The position numbers were made by a program, and so were the translations under genes. DNA of 64,000 nt from Polyangium sp. 15x6 (GTDB lineage: Bacteria; Myxococcota_A; Polyangia; Polyangiales; Polyangiaceae). The notes below the pieces were generated by a model. It was not told the origin of the DNA. It searched no databases and saw only the letters and a program-made list of their open reading frames with translations. The stretch lies in assembly GCF_029960785.1 (NCBI RefSeq), contig NZ_JASBQE010000016.1:1-64000 (forward strand). The letters are read 5' to 3'. Below, piece after piece: positions 42,867 to 51,619 of the stretch (the first letter of the stretch is position 1; each line of letters begins with the position of its first letter).

Positions 42867-43040
42867 ATGAACGCACCGACCGCGATCCTCGTCGCCGCGA
42901 ACCTCTTCGCGGCGCAGATGGCAGAGACGAACGAGGCCGTCAGGACCCGAACGCCGTGGTTCTGGGTGGTGCTCCTGGTGATCGCCGTGCTCGCGCTCGC
43001 CTGGTACTTCCGGGCCGGGACGATCGGACGGAGGCCGTAA
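42867..43040 (+). CDS. Small single-pass membrane protein
   Basis: 57 aa, ATG with GGGAGG ribosome site. The first 28 residues are mildly hydrophobic and polar; one membrane helix at about 31-48 (WFWVVLLVIAVLALAWYF) ends in a basic tail (RAGTIGRRP), so the C-terminus is probably inside. No family recognised. Three bases separate its stop from the stop of the convergent PP2C gene. Confidence 0.5.
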   Translation: MNAPTAILVAANLFAAQMAETNEAVRTRTPWFWVVLLVIAVLALAWYFRAGTIGRRP

Positions 43041-43043
43041 TCC

Positions 43044-43820
43044 TCAGGCGCGCGCGAAGTTCGCGCGGCGGCCGGCCCAGGGCGGATCGTCCGGCTCGAT
43101 GCGGATCAGCACGACCGTGATGTTGTCGCGTCCGCCGTTCGCGTTCGCCGCCTCGACGAGGCGCGTGCACGCCTCGGTGAGGATCGCGTTGTCGTGCACG
43201 ATGGTTGCGATCTCTTCGTCGGACACGAGCCCGTGCAGGCCGTCGGAGCAGAGGACGAAGACGTCGTGCGGCTCGACGCGCTCGGCGCGCAGGTCGACGT
43301 CGACCGTCGGGCTGATGCCGAGCGCGCGCGTGATGACGTTCCTCGGCAGGTACTTGAGATCGAGCTCGGTGAGATCGGGCCGCTCGAGCAGCGCGTCCGA
43401 GATGAGCGAGTGGTCGCGCGTGAGCTGCTTGATCTCGTCGCCGCGCAGTCGGTAGCAACGGCTGTCGCCCGCGTGGGCCACGAAGAAGGTGCGATCGTCC
43501 GGCGCGTACGCGCCCGCGACGACGGTCGTGCCCATGCCGCGGTGCAAGCGCGAGTCGTCGGCGCGAGCGTAGATCTTCGCGTTCGCCTCGAGCACGGCGG
43601 CGCGGAGGCGCTGGCCGACGGTCACGTCGGGCTTGCACTCGTTGCGGAAGTACTTGGCGATAGAGCTCGCGGCCATGCGGCTCGCCACCTCTCCGGACTG
43701 ATGTCCACCCATGCCGTCCGCGACGACGAACACGTTGAACTCAGGCAGAAGGATGAAGCGATCCTCGTTGTGGTGCCGCTGTCTGCCCACGTCGGATAGG
43801 CCTGCCGCGACTGCTCGCAT
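43044..43820 (-). CDS. PP2C-family serine/threonine phosphatase
   Basis: 258 aa from the ATG before RAVAAGLSDVG. All PPM motifs are present: RHHNEDRF, the metal-site VADGMGGHQSGEVAS, GTTVVAGAY, HAGDSRCYRLR, TRDHS, LCSDGLHGLV and GGRDNITVVL. A soluble bacterial Stp-type enzyme that reverses Hanks-kinase phosphorylation using Mn2+. Two active-looking kinases are in the same window (2823 and 8316) but not adjacent. The PP2C start is 62 bp from the divergent aldehyde dehydrogenase start. Confidence 0.95.
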   Translation of the reverse strand: MRAVAAGLSDVGRQRHHNEDRFILLPEFNVFVVADGMGGHQSGEVASRMAASSIAKYFRNECKPDVTVGQRLRAAVLEANAKIYARADDSRLHRGMGTTVVAGAYAPDDRTFFVAHAGDSRCYRLRGDEIKQLTRDHSLISDALLERPDLTELDLKYLPRNVITRALGISPTVDVDLRAERVEPHDVFVLCSDGLHGLVSDEEIATIVHDNAILTEACTRLVEAANANGGRDNITVVLIRIEPDDPPWAGRRANFARA

Positions 43821-43882
43821 CCGCCGGGCATTGTACGAACATTTTCTGGCCGACGAACAGGTCCTAAACAAGCTTGCTCCTC

Positions 43883-45265
43883 ATGCTGGAGCTCGTCGTC
43901 GACAACCCCTACACCCTCGATGTAGCCGTCAGACGCCCCCTCGCCGAAGCGGGAGAGGTCGATCAGGCCCTGGATGCCGCCCGCGCGGCCGCCCGGGCCT
44001 TCGCCCCCACGCCGGTGAAGGACCGCGTGGCCCTGTGCCTCGCGGCCGTTTCACGCATGGAAGAGCGGGCAGAGGCGATCGCGGCCGACATCACGGCCAT
44101 GATGGGCAAGCCCCTGCGTCAGGCGCGTGGCGAGGTGGGCGGGATGGCCAAGCGCGCCCGGTACATGGCGAGCATCGCGGAGGCGTCGCTCGCGGACACG
44201 GTGTTGCCGTCCCAGGAGGGCTTCGAGCGGCGGATCGCCCGGGCCCCACTGGGGGTGGTGTTCAACCTGCCTGCATGGAACTACCCGCTGCTCACGGCCG
44301 TGAACGTGGTGATCCCGGCCGTTCTCGCGGGGAACGCGGTGATCCTGAAGCACTCGCCGCGGTCGCCGCTCTGCGGGGAGCACTTCGCCGACGCACTGCG
44401 TGATGCGGGGGCGCCGGCCGGGCTCGTCCAGGCGCTGCACTGCGATCACGAGATGGCAGGGCGCATCGTGGCCGATCCGCGCGTGGATCACGTGGCGTTC
44501 ACAGGCTCGGTGGCGGGGGGGCACAAGGTGTACGCCGCGGCGGCGGCCGCGCGCTTCGTGGACGTGGGGCTCGAGCTCGGCGGCAAGGACGCGGCCTACG
44601 TGGCGGCGGACGCCGATCTCGAGAAGGCGATCGAGAACATCGTCGACGGCGCTTGCTACAACGCGGGCCAGAGCTGCTGCGCGGTCGAGCGCGTCTACGT
44701 GCACCGGAGCTTGTACGAGAAGTTCGTCGAGGGGTGTCTCGCGCTCATGAAGACCTACCGTCTCGGCGATCCGATGGTCGCCGAGACGAACATGGGTCCG
44801 ATCGCGCAGCCACATCACCCAGCGTTCATCCAGGCGCAGATCGATCGCGCGATCGCCGCAGGCGCGAAGGTTCTCTTGGGAGGCAAACGAACGCAGGTGG
44901 ACGGGCGCGGGCGTTTCTTCGAGCCCACGCTGCTCGTGAACGTCGATCCACGCATGGACGTGATGCGAGTCGAGACGTTCGGTCCCGTGCTGCCGATCGC
45001 GGCCGTGGGCTCGGACGAGGAGGCCGTGGCGCTGGCGAACGACAGCGATCTCGGTCTCACAGCGAGCATCTGGACGCAGGACCGAGAGCGCGCAGTGCGG
45101 CTCGCAAAGCAGCTCGATGTAGGCACTGTCTACATGAACCAGTGCGACACGCTCGACCCAGCCCTGCCATGGACCGGCGTGAAGGACAGCGGCAAAGGCT
45201 CGACCCTGTCCACGCTCGGCTTCCTGCACCTCACACGGCCAAAGGCGCTGAACTTCAAGCTCTGA
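43883..45265 (+). CDS. NAD(P)-dependent aldehyde dehydrogenase
   Basis: 460 aa from the ATG at 43883. Catalytic Cys265 in NAGQSCC, general base Glu231 in LELGGKD, Asn133 in PAWNYPLL, cofactor Lys156 in ILKHSP and FTGSVAGG for the Rossmann turn. It is shorter than the usual 480-500 aa, in the range of succinate-semialdehyde and related dehydrogenases of the Sad/YneI type. The aldehyde is not identifiable. Its stop codon is immediately followed by hairpin element copy F at the next base. Confidence 0.93.
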   Translation: MLELVVDNPYTLDVAVRRPLAEAGEVDQALDAARAAARAFAPTPVKDRVALCLAAVSRMEERAEAIAADITAMMGKPLRQARGEVGGMAKRARYMASIAEASLADTVLPSQEGFERRIARAPLGVVFNLPAWNYPLLTAVNVVIPAVLAGNAVILKHSPRSPLCGEHFADALRDAGAPAGLVQALHCDHEMAGRIVADPRVDHVAFTGSVAGGHKVYAAAAAARFVDVGLELGGKDAAYVAADADLEKAIENIVDGACYNAGQSCCAVERVYVHRSLYEKFVEGCLALMKTYRLGDPMVAETNMGPIAQPHHPAFIQAQIDRAIAAGAKVLLGGKRTQVDGRGRFFEPTLLVNVDPRMDVMRVETFGPVLPIAAVGSDEEAVALANDSDLGLTASIWTQDRERAVRLAKQLDVGTVYMNQCDTLDPALPWTGVKDSGKGSTLSTLGFLHLTRPKALNFKL

Positions 45266-45524
45266 GCGGGGCGTTGCCCCGCACCCCAGCAGGGGGCTGT
45301 CCGCCCCCTGCACCCCGGACCAGGCACGGCCTGGACCGAGGGCGGATGAACCGCGCGATGCGCGGTTCATCCGACGGGCCCGAACGTCGCCGGTCTTGAC
45401 CTGGCCCGTTCGATGAACTGCGCATCGCGCAGTTCATCGACCCCGAGTCCAGCGCTTGCGCTGGTCCCGGGTCCAGGGGTGGACAACCCCTGGTCGGGGT
45501 CCGGGGTGAAACCCCGGCGCTGCG
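45266..45524. repeat. Composite hairpin element, copy F (core-shortened)
   Basis: About 259 bp, exactly filling the gap between convergent stops (45265 and 45526). Terminal stems 45266-45282 (gcggggc/gccccgc) and 45501-45517 (ccggggt/accccgg). Both modules are complete, but the core is reduced to about 40 bp that keeps only gacgggcccg and gccggtcttgacctggccc. It appears to be a B/E-type copy that lost its core centre. Confidence 0.9.
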
Positions 45525-45525
45525 C

Positions 45526-46335
45526 CTACGCTTCGAACTGGTAGGTCGCGCGCTCTGCGCCTTCGACCTTCACGACGATGCGGTTTGGCTCGAGGTGCAC
45601 GACGGCGTGTGCGGCGGCGGGGCGACCGGGCGCGTCGTCGTCGAGGTTCTCGATGAGGCTCTGCAGCGTGACGAACGGGATGCCGTCGATCACGTCGAGG
45701 TGGTTCCAGTGCAGGTGACCGTTGAAGACGGCGCGCACGATGCCGCTCTCGCGCAGGATTGCGCGGAGCGCGCGACGCTCCTCGACGAGACAGATGTGAG
45801 GCGAGCCTTCGAACCAGCGGTTGCCGCGGAGGTCCTGATCGGCTGCGCTGTGGTGCATGAGGACGATGGTCGGCGCGTGGGTCGCGGCGAGATCCTCGCG
45901 CAGCCAGCGGAGCTGCTCTTCGCCCACGGTGACGTCGCGATCCTTGCGCTCGCGCGTGTGGAGCACGACGAAGTGGAAGCTGCCGCGATCGAACGAGTGG
46001 TAGAGCCGATCGAGGTCGGGGCGTTGCCAGACCGAGAGGAGCTCCGAAGGCGCGAGGTGCGCGGTGTCGTGGTTGCCTGCGACGTTCACGAGCTCGGCGC
46101 GCGCGCCTCGTAGAAGGTTCACGCATGCGGCGTAGCGGGCGAGATCGGCGTCGTGCCCTTCGTCCTCGATGTCGTCGCCGAGGTTCACGACGAGGTCGGG
46201 CTTCACGACGTCGTTCATGCGGGCGACGAAGGCCTTCGCGAGGCTGGGGGCGCTGCGCGTCAACTTGCGCAGCTTGCCCGCGAATCCAGCTTCGGGGCCG
46301 AAGTGGAGATCCGTGATCAGGCCGAGCGTGAGCAT
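45526..46335 (-). CDS. Calcineurin-like metallophosphoesterase
   Basis: 269 aa, ATG start. Two-metal phosphoesterase motifs: D-L-H (Asp9, His11), GDD at 53-55, GNHD at 87-90, MHHS near 165 and GHLHWN near 215. No signal peptide, so probably cytoplasmic, acting on nucleotides or small phosphodiesters (CpdA-like class, known to include cAMP phosphodiesterases). The BolA gene lies 7 bp upstream on the same strand, so the two are likely one transcript. Confidence 0.93.
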   Translation of the reverse strand: MLTLGLITDLHFGPEAGFAGKLRKLTRSAPSLAKAFVARMNDVVKPDLVVNLGDDIEDEGHDADLARYAACVNLLRGARAELVNVAGNHDTAHLAPSELLSVWQRPDLDRLYHSFDRGSFHFVVLHTRERKDRDVTVGEEQLRWLREDLAATHAPTIVLMHHSAADQDLRGNRWFEGSPHICLVEERRALRAILRESGIVRAVFNGHLHWNHLDVIDGIPFVTLQSLIENLDDDAPGRPAAAHAVVHLEPNRIVVKVEGAERATYQFEA

Positions 46336-46342
46336 GCGGATC

Positions 46343-46684
46343 TCACTTCTTGTCGTGCTTCGAGCCGCCGAGACAGGGCGGCGACTGGAAGCCCTGGCTG
46401 CCTTCGGCCTCGTACTGCGCGGGCGTGAGCGCGCGGAGTGTGAGCGCGTGCAGGCCCGAGCGCAGCTCGGTCGCGAGGGCCGTGTGCACCTTGCGATGCC
46501 TGTCGATCGTGCCGAGGCCCTCGAAGGCGGGGCTCACGACGAGCACCTTGAAGTGCGTCTCGGAGCCCGCGGGCACGTTGTGGTTCTTGCTCTCGTTCTC
46601 GACCGCGAGGAACACGGGCGCGAGGGCCTCGGTGAGCTTCTGCTCGATTCTCTCCTGGCGTGACACGCGGCGAGGATAGCGCAT
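46343..46684 (-). CDS. bolA: BolA-family protein
   Basis: 113 aa from the ATG at 46684 (a GTG at 46666 is a shorter option). Core SKNHNVPAGSETHFKVLVVS, then FEGL and HRKVHTAL, carry the class II KH-like fold and the conserved His used with monothiol glutaredoxins in Fe-S trafficking. A 20-residue Cys/Gly/Lys tail (SPPCLGGSKHDKK) extends beyond the usual end. Seven bases upstream of the metallophosphoesterase gene. Divergent from the lipoprotein at 46723. Confidence 0.9.
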   Translation of the reverse strand: MRYPRRVSRQERIEQKLTEALAPVFLAVENESKNHNVPAGSETHFKVLVVSPAFEGLGTIDRHRKVHTALATELRSGLHALTLRALTPAQYEAEGSQGFQSPPCLGGSKHDKK

Positions 46685-46722
46685 CCCTCCCATCCTGCTC
46701 GGGCCTGGGTTACAAAGGCGCG

Positions 46723-47223
46723 ATGACACGCTTTCCGCATGCTTTCTTGCGCTCCTTGCGCGCCTCGGGGCCCTCGCTCGTCCTCTGCGCGGCCCTGCTC
46801 GCCGGCTGCACCGAGGAGAGCGACGACACCACCACGGAGACGATCGAGACCGACCCGCCCACGATCTCCATCAAGAGCCCCGCGGAAGGTGCCTGCGTCT
46901 CGATCGGCGAGGCGCCGGACGTGCGGATTCCCTTCGTGCTCGAAGTAAAAGCGCTCTTCCTCAGGCCGCCCGGGTACTGCGGGGACACGACGGCGTGCGG
47001 ACACCTCGAGCTGTCGGCGAACGGCAAGGTCGTGAGCCGCGGCTCGGGGACGGTCGTGGAGTTCCCGATGATCGGCGTGGCGGATCGGTACGACACGTTC
47101 AACGTGGAGATCGTCGCGGTGGACGACGAGGGCGATCCGCTGCAAGGCGGCGAAGGGAGCGTGCTCCGCGCGACGCGGACGATCACGACCGCGCCCTCGT
47201 GCGACACGGGCGGAGGTGCGTGA
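46723..47223 (+). CDS. Lipoprotein of unknown function, Ig-like
   Basis: 166 aa from the ATG at 46723. Signal peptide with lipobox LLAGC. A Thr/Glu/Asp-rich stretch follows, then a beta-rich domain (PPTISIKSPAEGACVSIG, VRIPFVLEV, HLELSANGKVVSRG, NVEIVAVDDEGDPL) resembling a bacterial Ig-like fold, with four Cys. Its TGA stop shares a base with the ATG of the 1450-aa gene (TGATG), so the two are probably translated together. Confidence 0.75.
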   Translation: MTRFPHAFLRSLRASGPSLVLCAALLAGCTEESDDTTTETIETDPPTISIKSPAEGACVSIGEAPDVRIPFVLEVKALFLRPPGYCGDTTACGHLELSANGKVVSRGSGTVVEFPMIGVADRYDTFNVEIVAVDDEGDPLQGGEGSVLRATRTITTAPSCDTGGGA

Positions 47224-50200
47224 TGCTGGCGCGACGCTCGAGCCGCGGGAAACAGGCTGCACGCGCGATCGTCTCCGCGATGGCCTTGCTCCTGGCCGCG
47301 GGGAGCTGCGTCGCGCCGCCGCCGCCGAAGACAACGCCGACGTCGGAGGTCCGCTGCGACAAGGCCGCGCTCTCGACGTGCGAAGGCGCGATCGCCGCGG
47401 CCGCGCGGGAAGAGCGAGATCCGACGGCGTTGCTCGATGCGTACGCCGCCGCGCGAGCCGAGCGCGACACGGCCGACCGATGGGCGTCGCTCTGGCGCGC
47501 CGTGAAGTCCGAGCCGAAGGCGCGCGGCGCGAAGTCCGTCGTCCTGCGCGAGCACGACGACAGCTCCTCGCCGCGGGTCTCCGAGCGCAGAGGAGGCGTG
47601 GAGATCCGGACCGCGCCGCTGCCTCGGCTGGAGTCGATCGACGAGGCGCTTCTGCTCGCCGCGATGGGGACGTCGCTCGGCTGGGAGACGATCGCGCGCG
47701 TCCGTGTCGACGCCGGGATGCTGGCGGAGATCTTTCCGAACGATCCGCTCCGCCCGTTCATGGGCGGTTTGCCGCCCGTCGTGAAGGACGTGATCGCGCG
47801 GGATCTCGATGCCTTGATCGAGCTCGACCTCGACATCGCGCAAGCGGCGAGGCGCGCCGCGGAGCACGCCGCGAGCTTCCGCTACGTCGACGCGGCCAGC
47901 GAGGCCGAGCGCCTGTACGAGCTGCTCGATCGGCGCCGAACGCGAAGCCAGCGCCAGCCGTCGCACCCTTCGGAAGAAGCCGAACCCGTGCTCCGTGGCA
48001 GGTACCTGCTCACGCTCCTCGAGAGCGCGGGCATCGCGCTCGAACCTCCGCCGGGCCCGTGGATCTCGCCTTATCCGAATGCTCGTTCGAGCGGGCCCAC
48101 CGGCCCGGACACGCTCCGCGACGGCACGCCGTACGGGCACCTCCTGCGCGTCCGGGCCGCCGAGGACGACGGCGCGACCTGGAAGGTGCTCGGTGACGCC
48201 ATCCTCGCGGCCGTGCCGGAGGGCAAACGCGAGGGGATCCGCGCGCTCTTCGGCCCCCAGGAGGCGTGCGTCACCGCGGCGCCGCCGAGCTTCCAGGGGC
48301 CCGACGATCTCGTCTTCGCGTACGCGATGGGCCGCGCGCTCACGCCCTCGCTCACGCTCGACGCGACCCGGAAGAACCTGCTTCCGCTCGCGGAGTGGCT
48401 CCCCCGGTACGACACCTTCGTTCGCGCCGTGGACGACGCCCGTACGACGTGGGCCCACGCCTTCGCGCTCACGCAGCAGCGCGGCGAGCTCTCGGGGATC
48501 TCGCTTGCGCAGACACCCTCGTACCGGCGTGTCTCCACGCTCGTCTCCGCCCACCTCGCTGCGCTCTCGCAGCTCCACCAGGCCCACCCCGATCGCCTGC
48601 GCTCGATGAGCGTGGTCACGCTCGCGTACGCCCCCGGCCTCGTCTCCGACGCGCCGCTGCGGGACGCGCTCGTCGATCTGCTGCGGCGCACGATCGAGGA
48701 GCGGCTCGCCCGCGCGAAGGACGCGGCCGAGGTCTTCGAGGCCGCCTTCACCGGAGCCCTGGCCGCGACGGCGTATCCGGCGGCGATCCAGAGCGCGTTC
48801 TACACGGGCCTGCTCGGCGCGTTTCGCACGAAGCTCGACGGGGATCTCGCCAAGCAGAGCGGCTGGGGCGTGGCCGGGCTCTTCACCGCCGACGTGCTCG
48901 TGCGCCTGCTCCTCGGTGATCGACCCGATCTCGACGCGGCCGCGGCGCGGATCGGGCAGGCCCTCGCCGATCCGTCCGTCGCGCGGCGCCCGCTCGCGCG
49001 CCTCGCCGCGAGCGTGGCCCGTTATCTCGCGCTCGGGAGCGCCGGCAAGCTCGACCCCGAGGCCGCGGACCCCGCCCGCTTCCCCGCCGATCGCAAGGCC
49101 GCGCGGGATGCTCTGCGCGAGGCGATCGCCGGCCTCGGCGACGGCGCGGAGCCCATGCCCGCGGGCCTGCTCGAGGACGTGGTGACCCTTGGGGATCAAA
49201 CGATCTCCGCGCTCGCCACGATCCTCCTCGACAAGCCCTCCGGATCCGAGCCGAAGTGTGGCGGCGCGAAGAGCGGGCCGAGCCCCGCGGCCAGGCGCGT
49301 GCTCGCGCGGCTCGGTGACGTGCGGAGGCGCATCCTCGCGAGCCCTTCGTACGCCAAGGGGGATGGCGCGACGATCCGCCGCGCGCGGTTCGTCGTGACG
49401 ATCCTGTCGGACGCGATCGACCTCGCGTCGCCGCGCAAGAGCAAGGCGACGCCGTTCGCGTTCGTGATCCCTACGGCGGACGCCGAGCGCGCCGTGCAGG
49501 CCGGGCTCGCCGAGTGGGACGAGCGCGCGTTCGCCGACGCGATCACGTCGATCTACGGCCTCGTCCGGACGTACCTCGCAGAGCCGAAGGCGTCGTCGAT
49601 CGACCCGACGCGCGTGAAGCGCCTGCTCGGCGCGCTCGCCGCGATCTTCCGCGACGAACACGCGGGCACGACGGTCGGCCTCCTCGACGAGCTCGCTCGC
49701 GCCGCCGCCGTGGAGAACACGCAAGGCGGGCTCGATGCGCTGCTCGTCTCGCTCTCCAGCACCTTGCGAGCGCAGGGGAAGCGTGATCAGGCCGATTTTT
49801 GTCTGCTCGGCGGCGTGCTCGTCTCGGTCGCCACGGACAAACCGCCGCCCGACACCGCGATCGCCGCGGCGTCCGACGGCGCCTCCGAGCTCGGCTGGGC
49901 CCTGCGGTTCGCGCGTGAGGTCTTCCGGGCGCGCCATGGAGAGCCGCCGCGCCCGAGCGAGTACGCCGAGGGCATGCGCGGAGCGGTCGCGCGCGCCTGC
50001 GAGGATCCCGCGGCCGCGGATGCCGTGGTCTCCGTGATGGACGCGATGAAGCTCGCGAACACCGGCGACCGCACGAAGGCGCGCGAAAAACTCGACGCGT
50101 TCCTCGCGAAGGCCGAGTCGAGCGGGCTCGTGATGCCCCGCATGTCGTACCGCTACGAGGAGAAGACCGTCTCCAAGGTCTTCAACGTGAGCTTCGACGT

Positions 50201-51575
50201 CTCCTTCGGCGCGGGCCTGGTCGAAGGCTCGTCCACGTTCCAGATGGGCCTCGGCGTGCGCTCGCCCGGCAAGCCCGAGGGTTCGTTCGTCGCGCGTCTC
50301 GCGCCGATCGCCGGCCCCGAGCGCGACACCGAAGCCGCGCGCTACTACGTGCACGCCGCGGCGATCGACGCCGCTTACCACTTCCTCGACGGCGACGTCG
50401 AGCGCGGCGCCTCCGCCGCCTCCCGCGCGATCGACGCCGCGATCTTCGGCGTTCGCCTCGGCGGCCGCTCCCTCGGCCCGCCCGACCCGAAGACCATCGC
50501 CGCCGACGCGCGCGCGGTCCTCGCCGTCACGGCCGTCCTCGCCGCCGACGCTGGCATGCCCTTGCTCGCCGGCGACCTCTGGTCCCTCGTCCGCGCCACG
50601 CTCGAAGGCGACACCGACGACGCCGCGCTGCGGGACATCCTCTCCACGCCCCCCGTCGCCTTCGCCGGCATGCCAGCGGCAAAACCCGTGCTCGATCGCG
50701 CGGCGCGCGCCCTCGCCGTGCTCGGCGAACCCCTCGCCTGCACCGAGGACAAGGTCGAGCTCGGCGGCTACGAAGCGCCCGCGTGTGACGCCTACTCCCT
50801 CGCCCTCTCGCTCCGCGCCGGCGGCGCGCTCCGCAAGCTCCCGCGGATCCGCCGCGGCGACACCGGCAAGGCCTGCGCCGGCCCCCTGCCCGCCCTCGAC
50901 GCGTTCCTCGGCGGCATGGAACAGAAGAACTACGACCCCGACGCGTTCACACGCGCCACACTCGAGCTCTCCTCGGCCGGCCGCGTCTACGACGCCGCCG
51001 TCCTGCTTGCCCGCCAGCGCCAGCCGACCCACTGCAACCCGAGCCTCGTCACGGCCGCCCGCTCGATCGGCCGGTCGAAGCTCCTCGGACCGAGCCTCCG
51101 CGCCGACACGCTCAGCGTCGCCGTCAACTGCGCCACGCTCGACGACGCCGCGCTCGATGATCTCGCCGCGCTCGACGCGGACACGGCGGCCCTCTCCGAT
51201 CGCAACCGCAACCTCTCGGTGCTCGTCTTCGCGACCGAGCTCGGCCTCGCGCGGAGCCGTTGGGACGTGCTGGCCAAGCTCGCGAGGAGCCCCACGTTCG
51301 TCTCGCGATGGCTCGACACCACCCCGCAGGCGTCGCTCTTCGCCCTCGTCCTCGCGCACGCCGCGGCCATCCTCGTGAAGGAGCCCGCCCTCGCCGAGCC
51401 CGCTTCGCGCTCGTACGATCTCTTCTGCGTCACGCTCCCGCCCGCGGACAAGGCCGCCTGCGAGGCGGTCCGGGCCATGCAGAAGCCCGAGACGGATCCC
51501 GAGGCCCGGGAAAAACTCGCGCGGGAGGCGGTCTCGGCCGCGCTGCAAAGGATCACGCAGAAGGCCCGGCGATGA
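47223..51575 (+). CDS. Very large lipoprotein (1450 aa), no known domain
   Basis: 1450 aa from the ATG at 47223 that overlaps the previous stop by one base. Signal peptide with lipobox AAGSC. The chain is strongly helical with Ala/Arg/Asp-rich amphipathic helices throughout (DLDIAQAARRAAEHAASF, FEAAFTGALAATAYPAAI), with a beta-rich break near 980-1020 (KVFNVSFDVSFGAGLVEG). No catalytic motif, TPR consensus or transmembrane segment recognised. A periplasmic or outer-membrane solenoid scaffold is plausible. The 4-alpha-glucanotransferase gene begins 44 bp later. Confidence 0.78.
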   Translation: MLARRSSRGKQAARAIVSAMALLLAAGSCVAPPPPKTTPTSEVRCDKAALSTCEGAIAAAAREERDPTALLDAYAAARAERDTADRWASLWRAVKSEPKARGAKSVVLREHDDSSSPRVSERRGGVEIRTAPLPRLESIDEALLLAAMGTSLGWETIARVRVDAGMLAEIFPNDPLRPFMGGLPPVVKDVIARDLDALIELDLDIAQAARRAAEHAASFRYVDAASEAERLYELLDRRRTRSQRQPSHPSEEAEPVLRGRYLLTLLESAGIALEPPPGPWISPYPNARSSGPTGPDTLRDGTPYGHLLRVRAAEDDGATWKVLGDAILAAVPEGKREGIRALFGPQEACVTAAPPSFQGPDDLVFAYAMGRALTPSLTLDATRKNLLPLAEWLPRYDTFVRAVDDARTTWAHAFALTQQRGELSGISLAQTPSYRRVSTLVSAHLAALSQLHQAHPDRLRSMSVVTLAYAPGLVSDAPLRDALVDLLRRTIEERLARAKDAAEVFEAAFTGALAATAYPAAIQSAFYTGLLGAFRTKLDGDLAKQSGWGVAGLFTADVLVRLLLGDRPDLDAAAARIGQALADPSVARRPLARLAASVARYLALGSAGKLDPEAADPARFPADRKAARDALREAIAGLGDGAEPMPAGLLEDVVTLGDQTISALATILLDKPSGSEPKCGGAKSGPSPAARRVLARLGDVRRRILASPSYAKGDGATIRRARFVVTILSDAIDLASPRKSKATPFAFVIPTADAERAVQAGLAEWDERAFADAITSIYGLVRTYLAEPKASSIDPTRVKRLLGALAAIFRDEHAGTTVGLLDELARAAAVENTQGGLDALLVSLSSTLRAQGKRDQADFCLLGGVLVSVATDKPPPDTAIAAASDGASELGWALRFAREVFRARHGEPPRPSEYAEGMRGAVARACEDPAAADAVVSVMDAMKLANTGDRTKAREKLDAFLAKAESSGLVMPRMSYRYEEKTVSKVFNVSFDVSFGAGLVEGSSTFQMGLGVRSPGKPEGSFVARLAPIAGPERDTEAARYYVHAAAIDAAYHFLDGDVERGASAASRAIDAAIFGVRLGGRSLGPPDPKTIAADARAVLAVTAVLAADAGMPLLAGDLWSLVRATLEGDTDDAALRDILSTPPVAFAGMPAAKPVLDRAARALAVLGEPLACTEDKVELGGYEAPACDAYSLALSLRAGGALRKLPRIRRGDTGKACAGPLPALDAFLGGMEQKNYDPDAFTRATLELSSAGRVYDAAVLLARQRQPTHCNPSLVTAARSIGRSKLLGPSLRADTLSVAVNCATLDDAALDDLAALDADTAALSDRNRNLSVLVFATELGLARSRWDVLAKLARSPTFVSRWLDTTPQASLFALVLAHAAAILVKEPALAEPASRSYDLFCVTLPPADKAACEAVRAMQKPETDPEAREKLAREAVSAALQRITQKARR

Positions 51576-51619
51576 TATCGTCCGCCCGCTTTTCGGCCCG
51601 CCGATGAGGAGACGTTCGC

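Noticed and set aside
46710-51548. A minus-strand open frame of 1612 codons antisense to the large lipoprotein gene
   Set aside because: Composition is Arg/Glu/His/Gly-rich with no domain, signal peptide or start context. It is the typical open antisense frame of high-GC coding DNA; the plus strand has the signal peptide and coupled overlaps.
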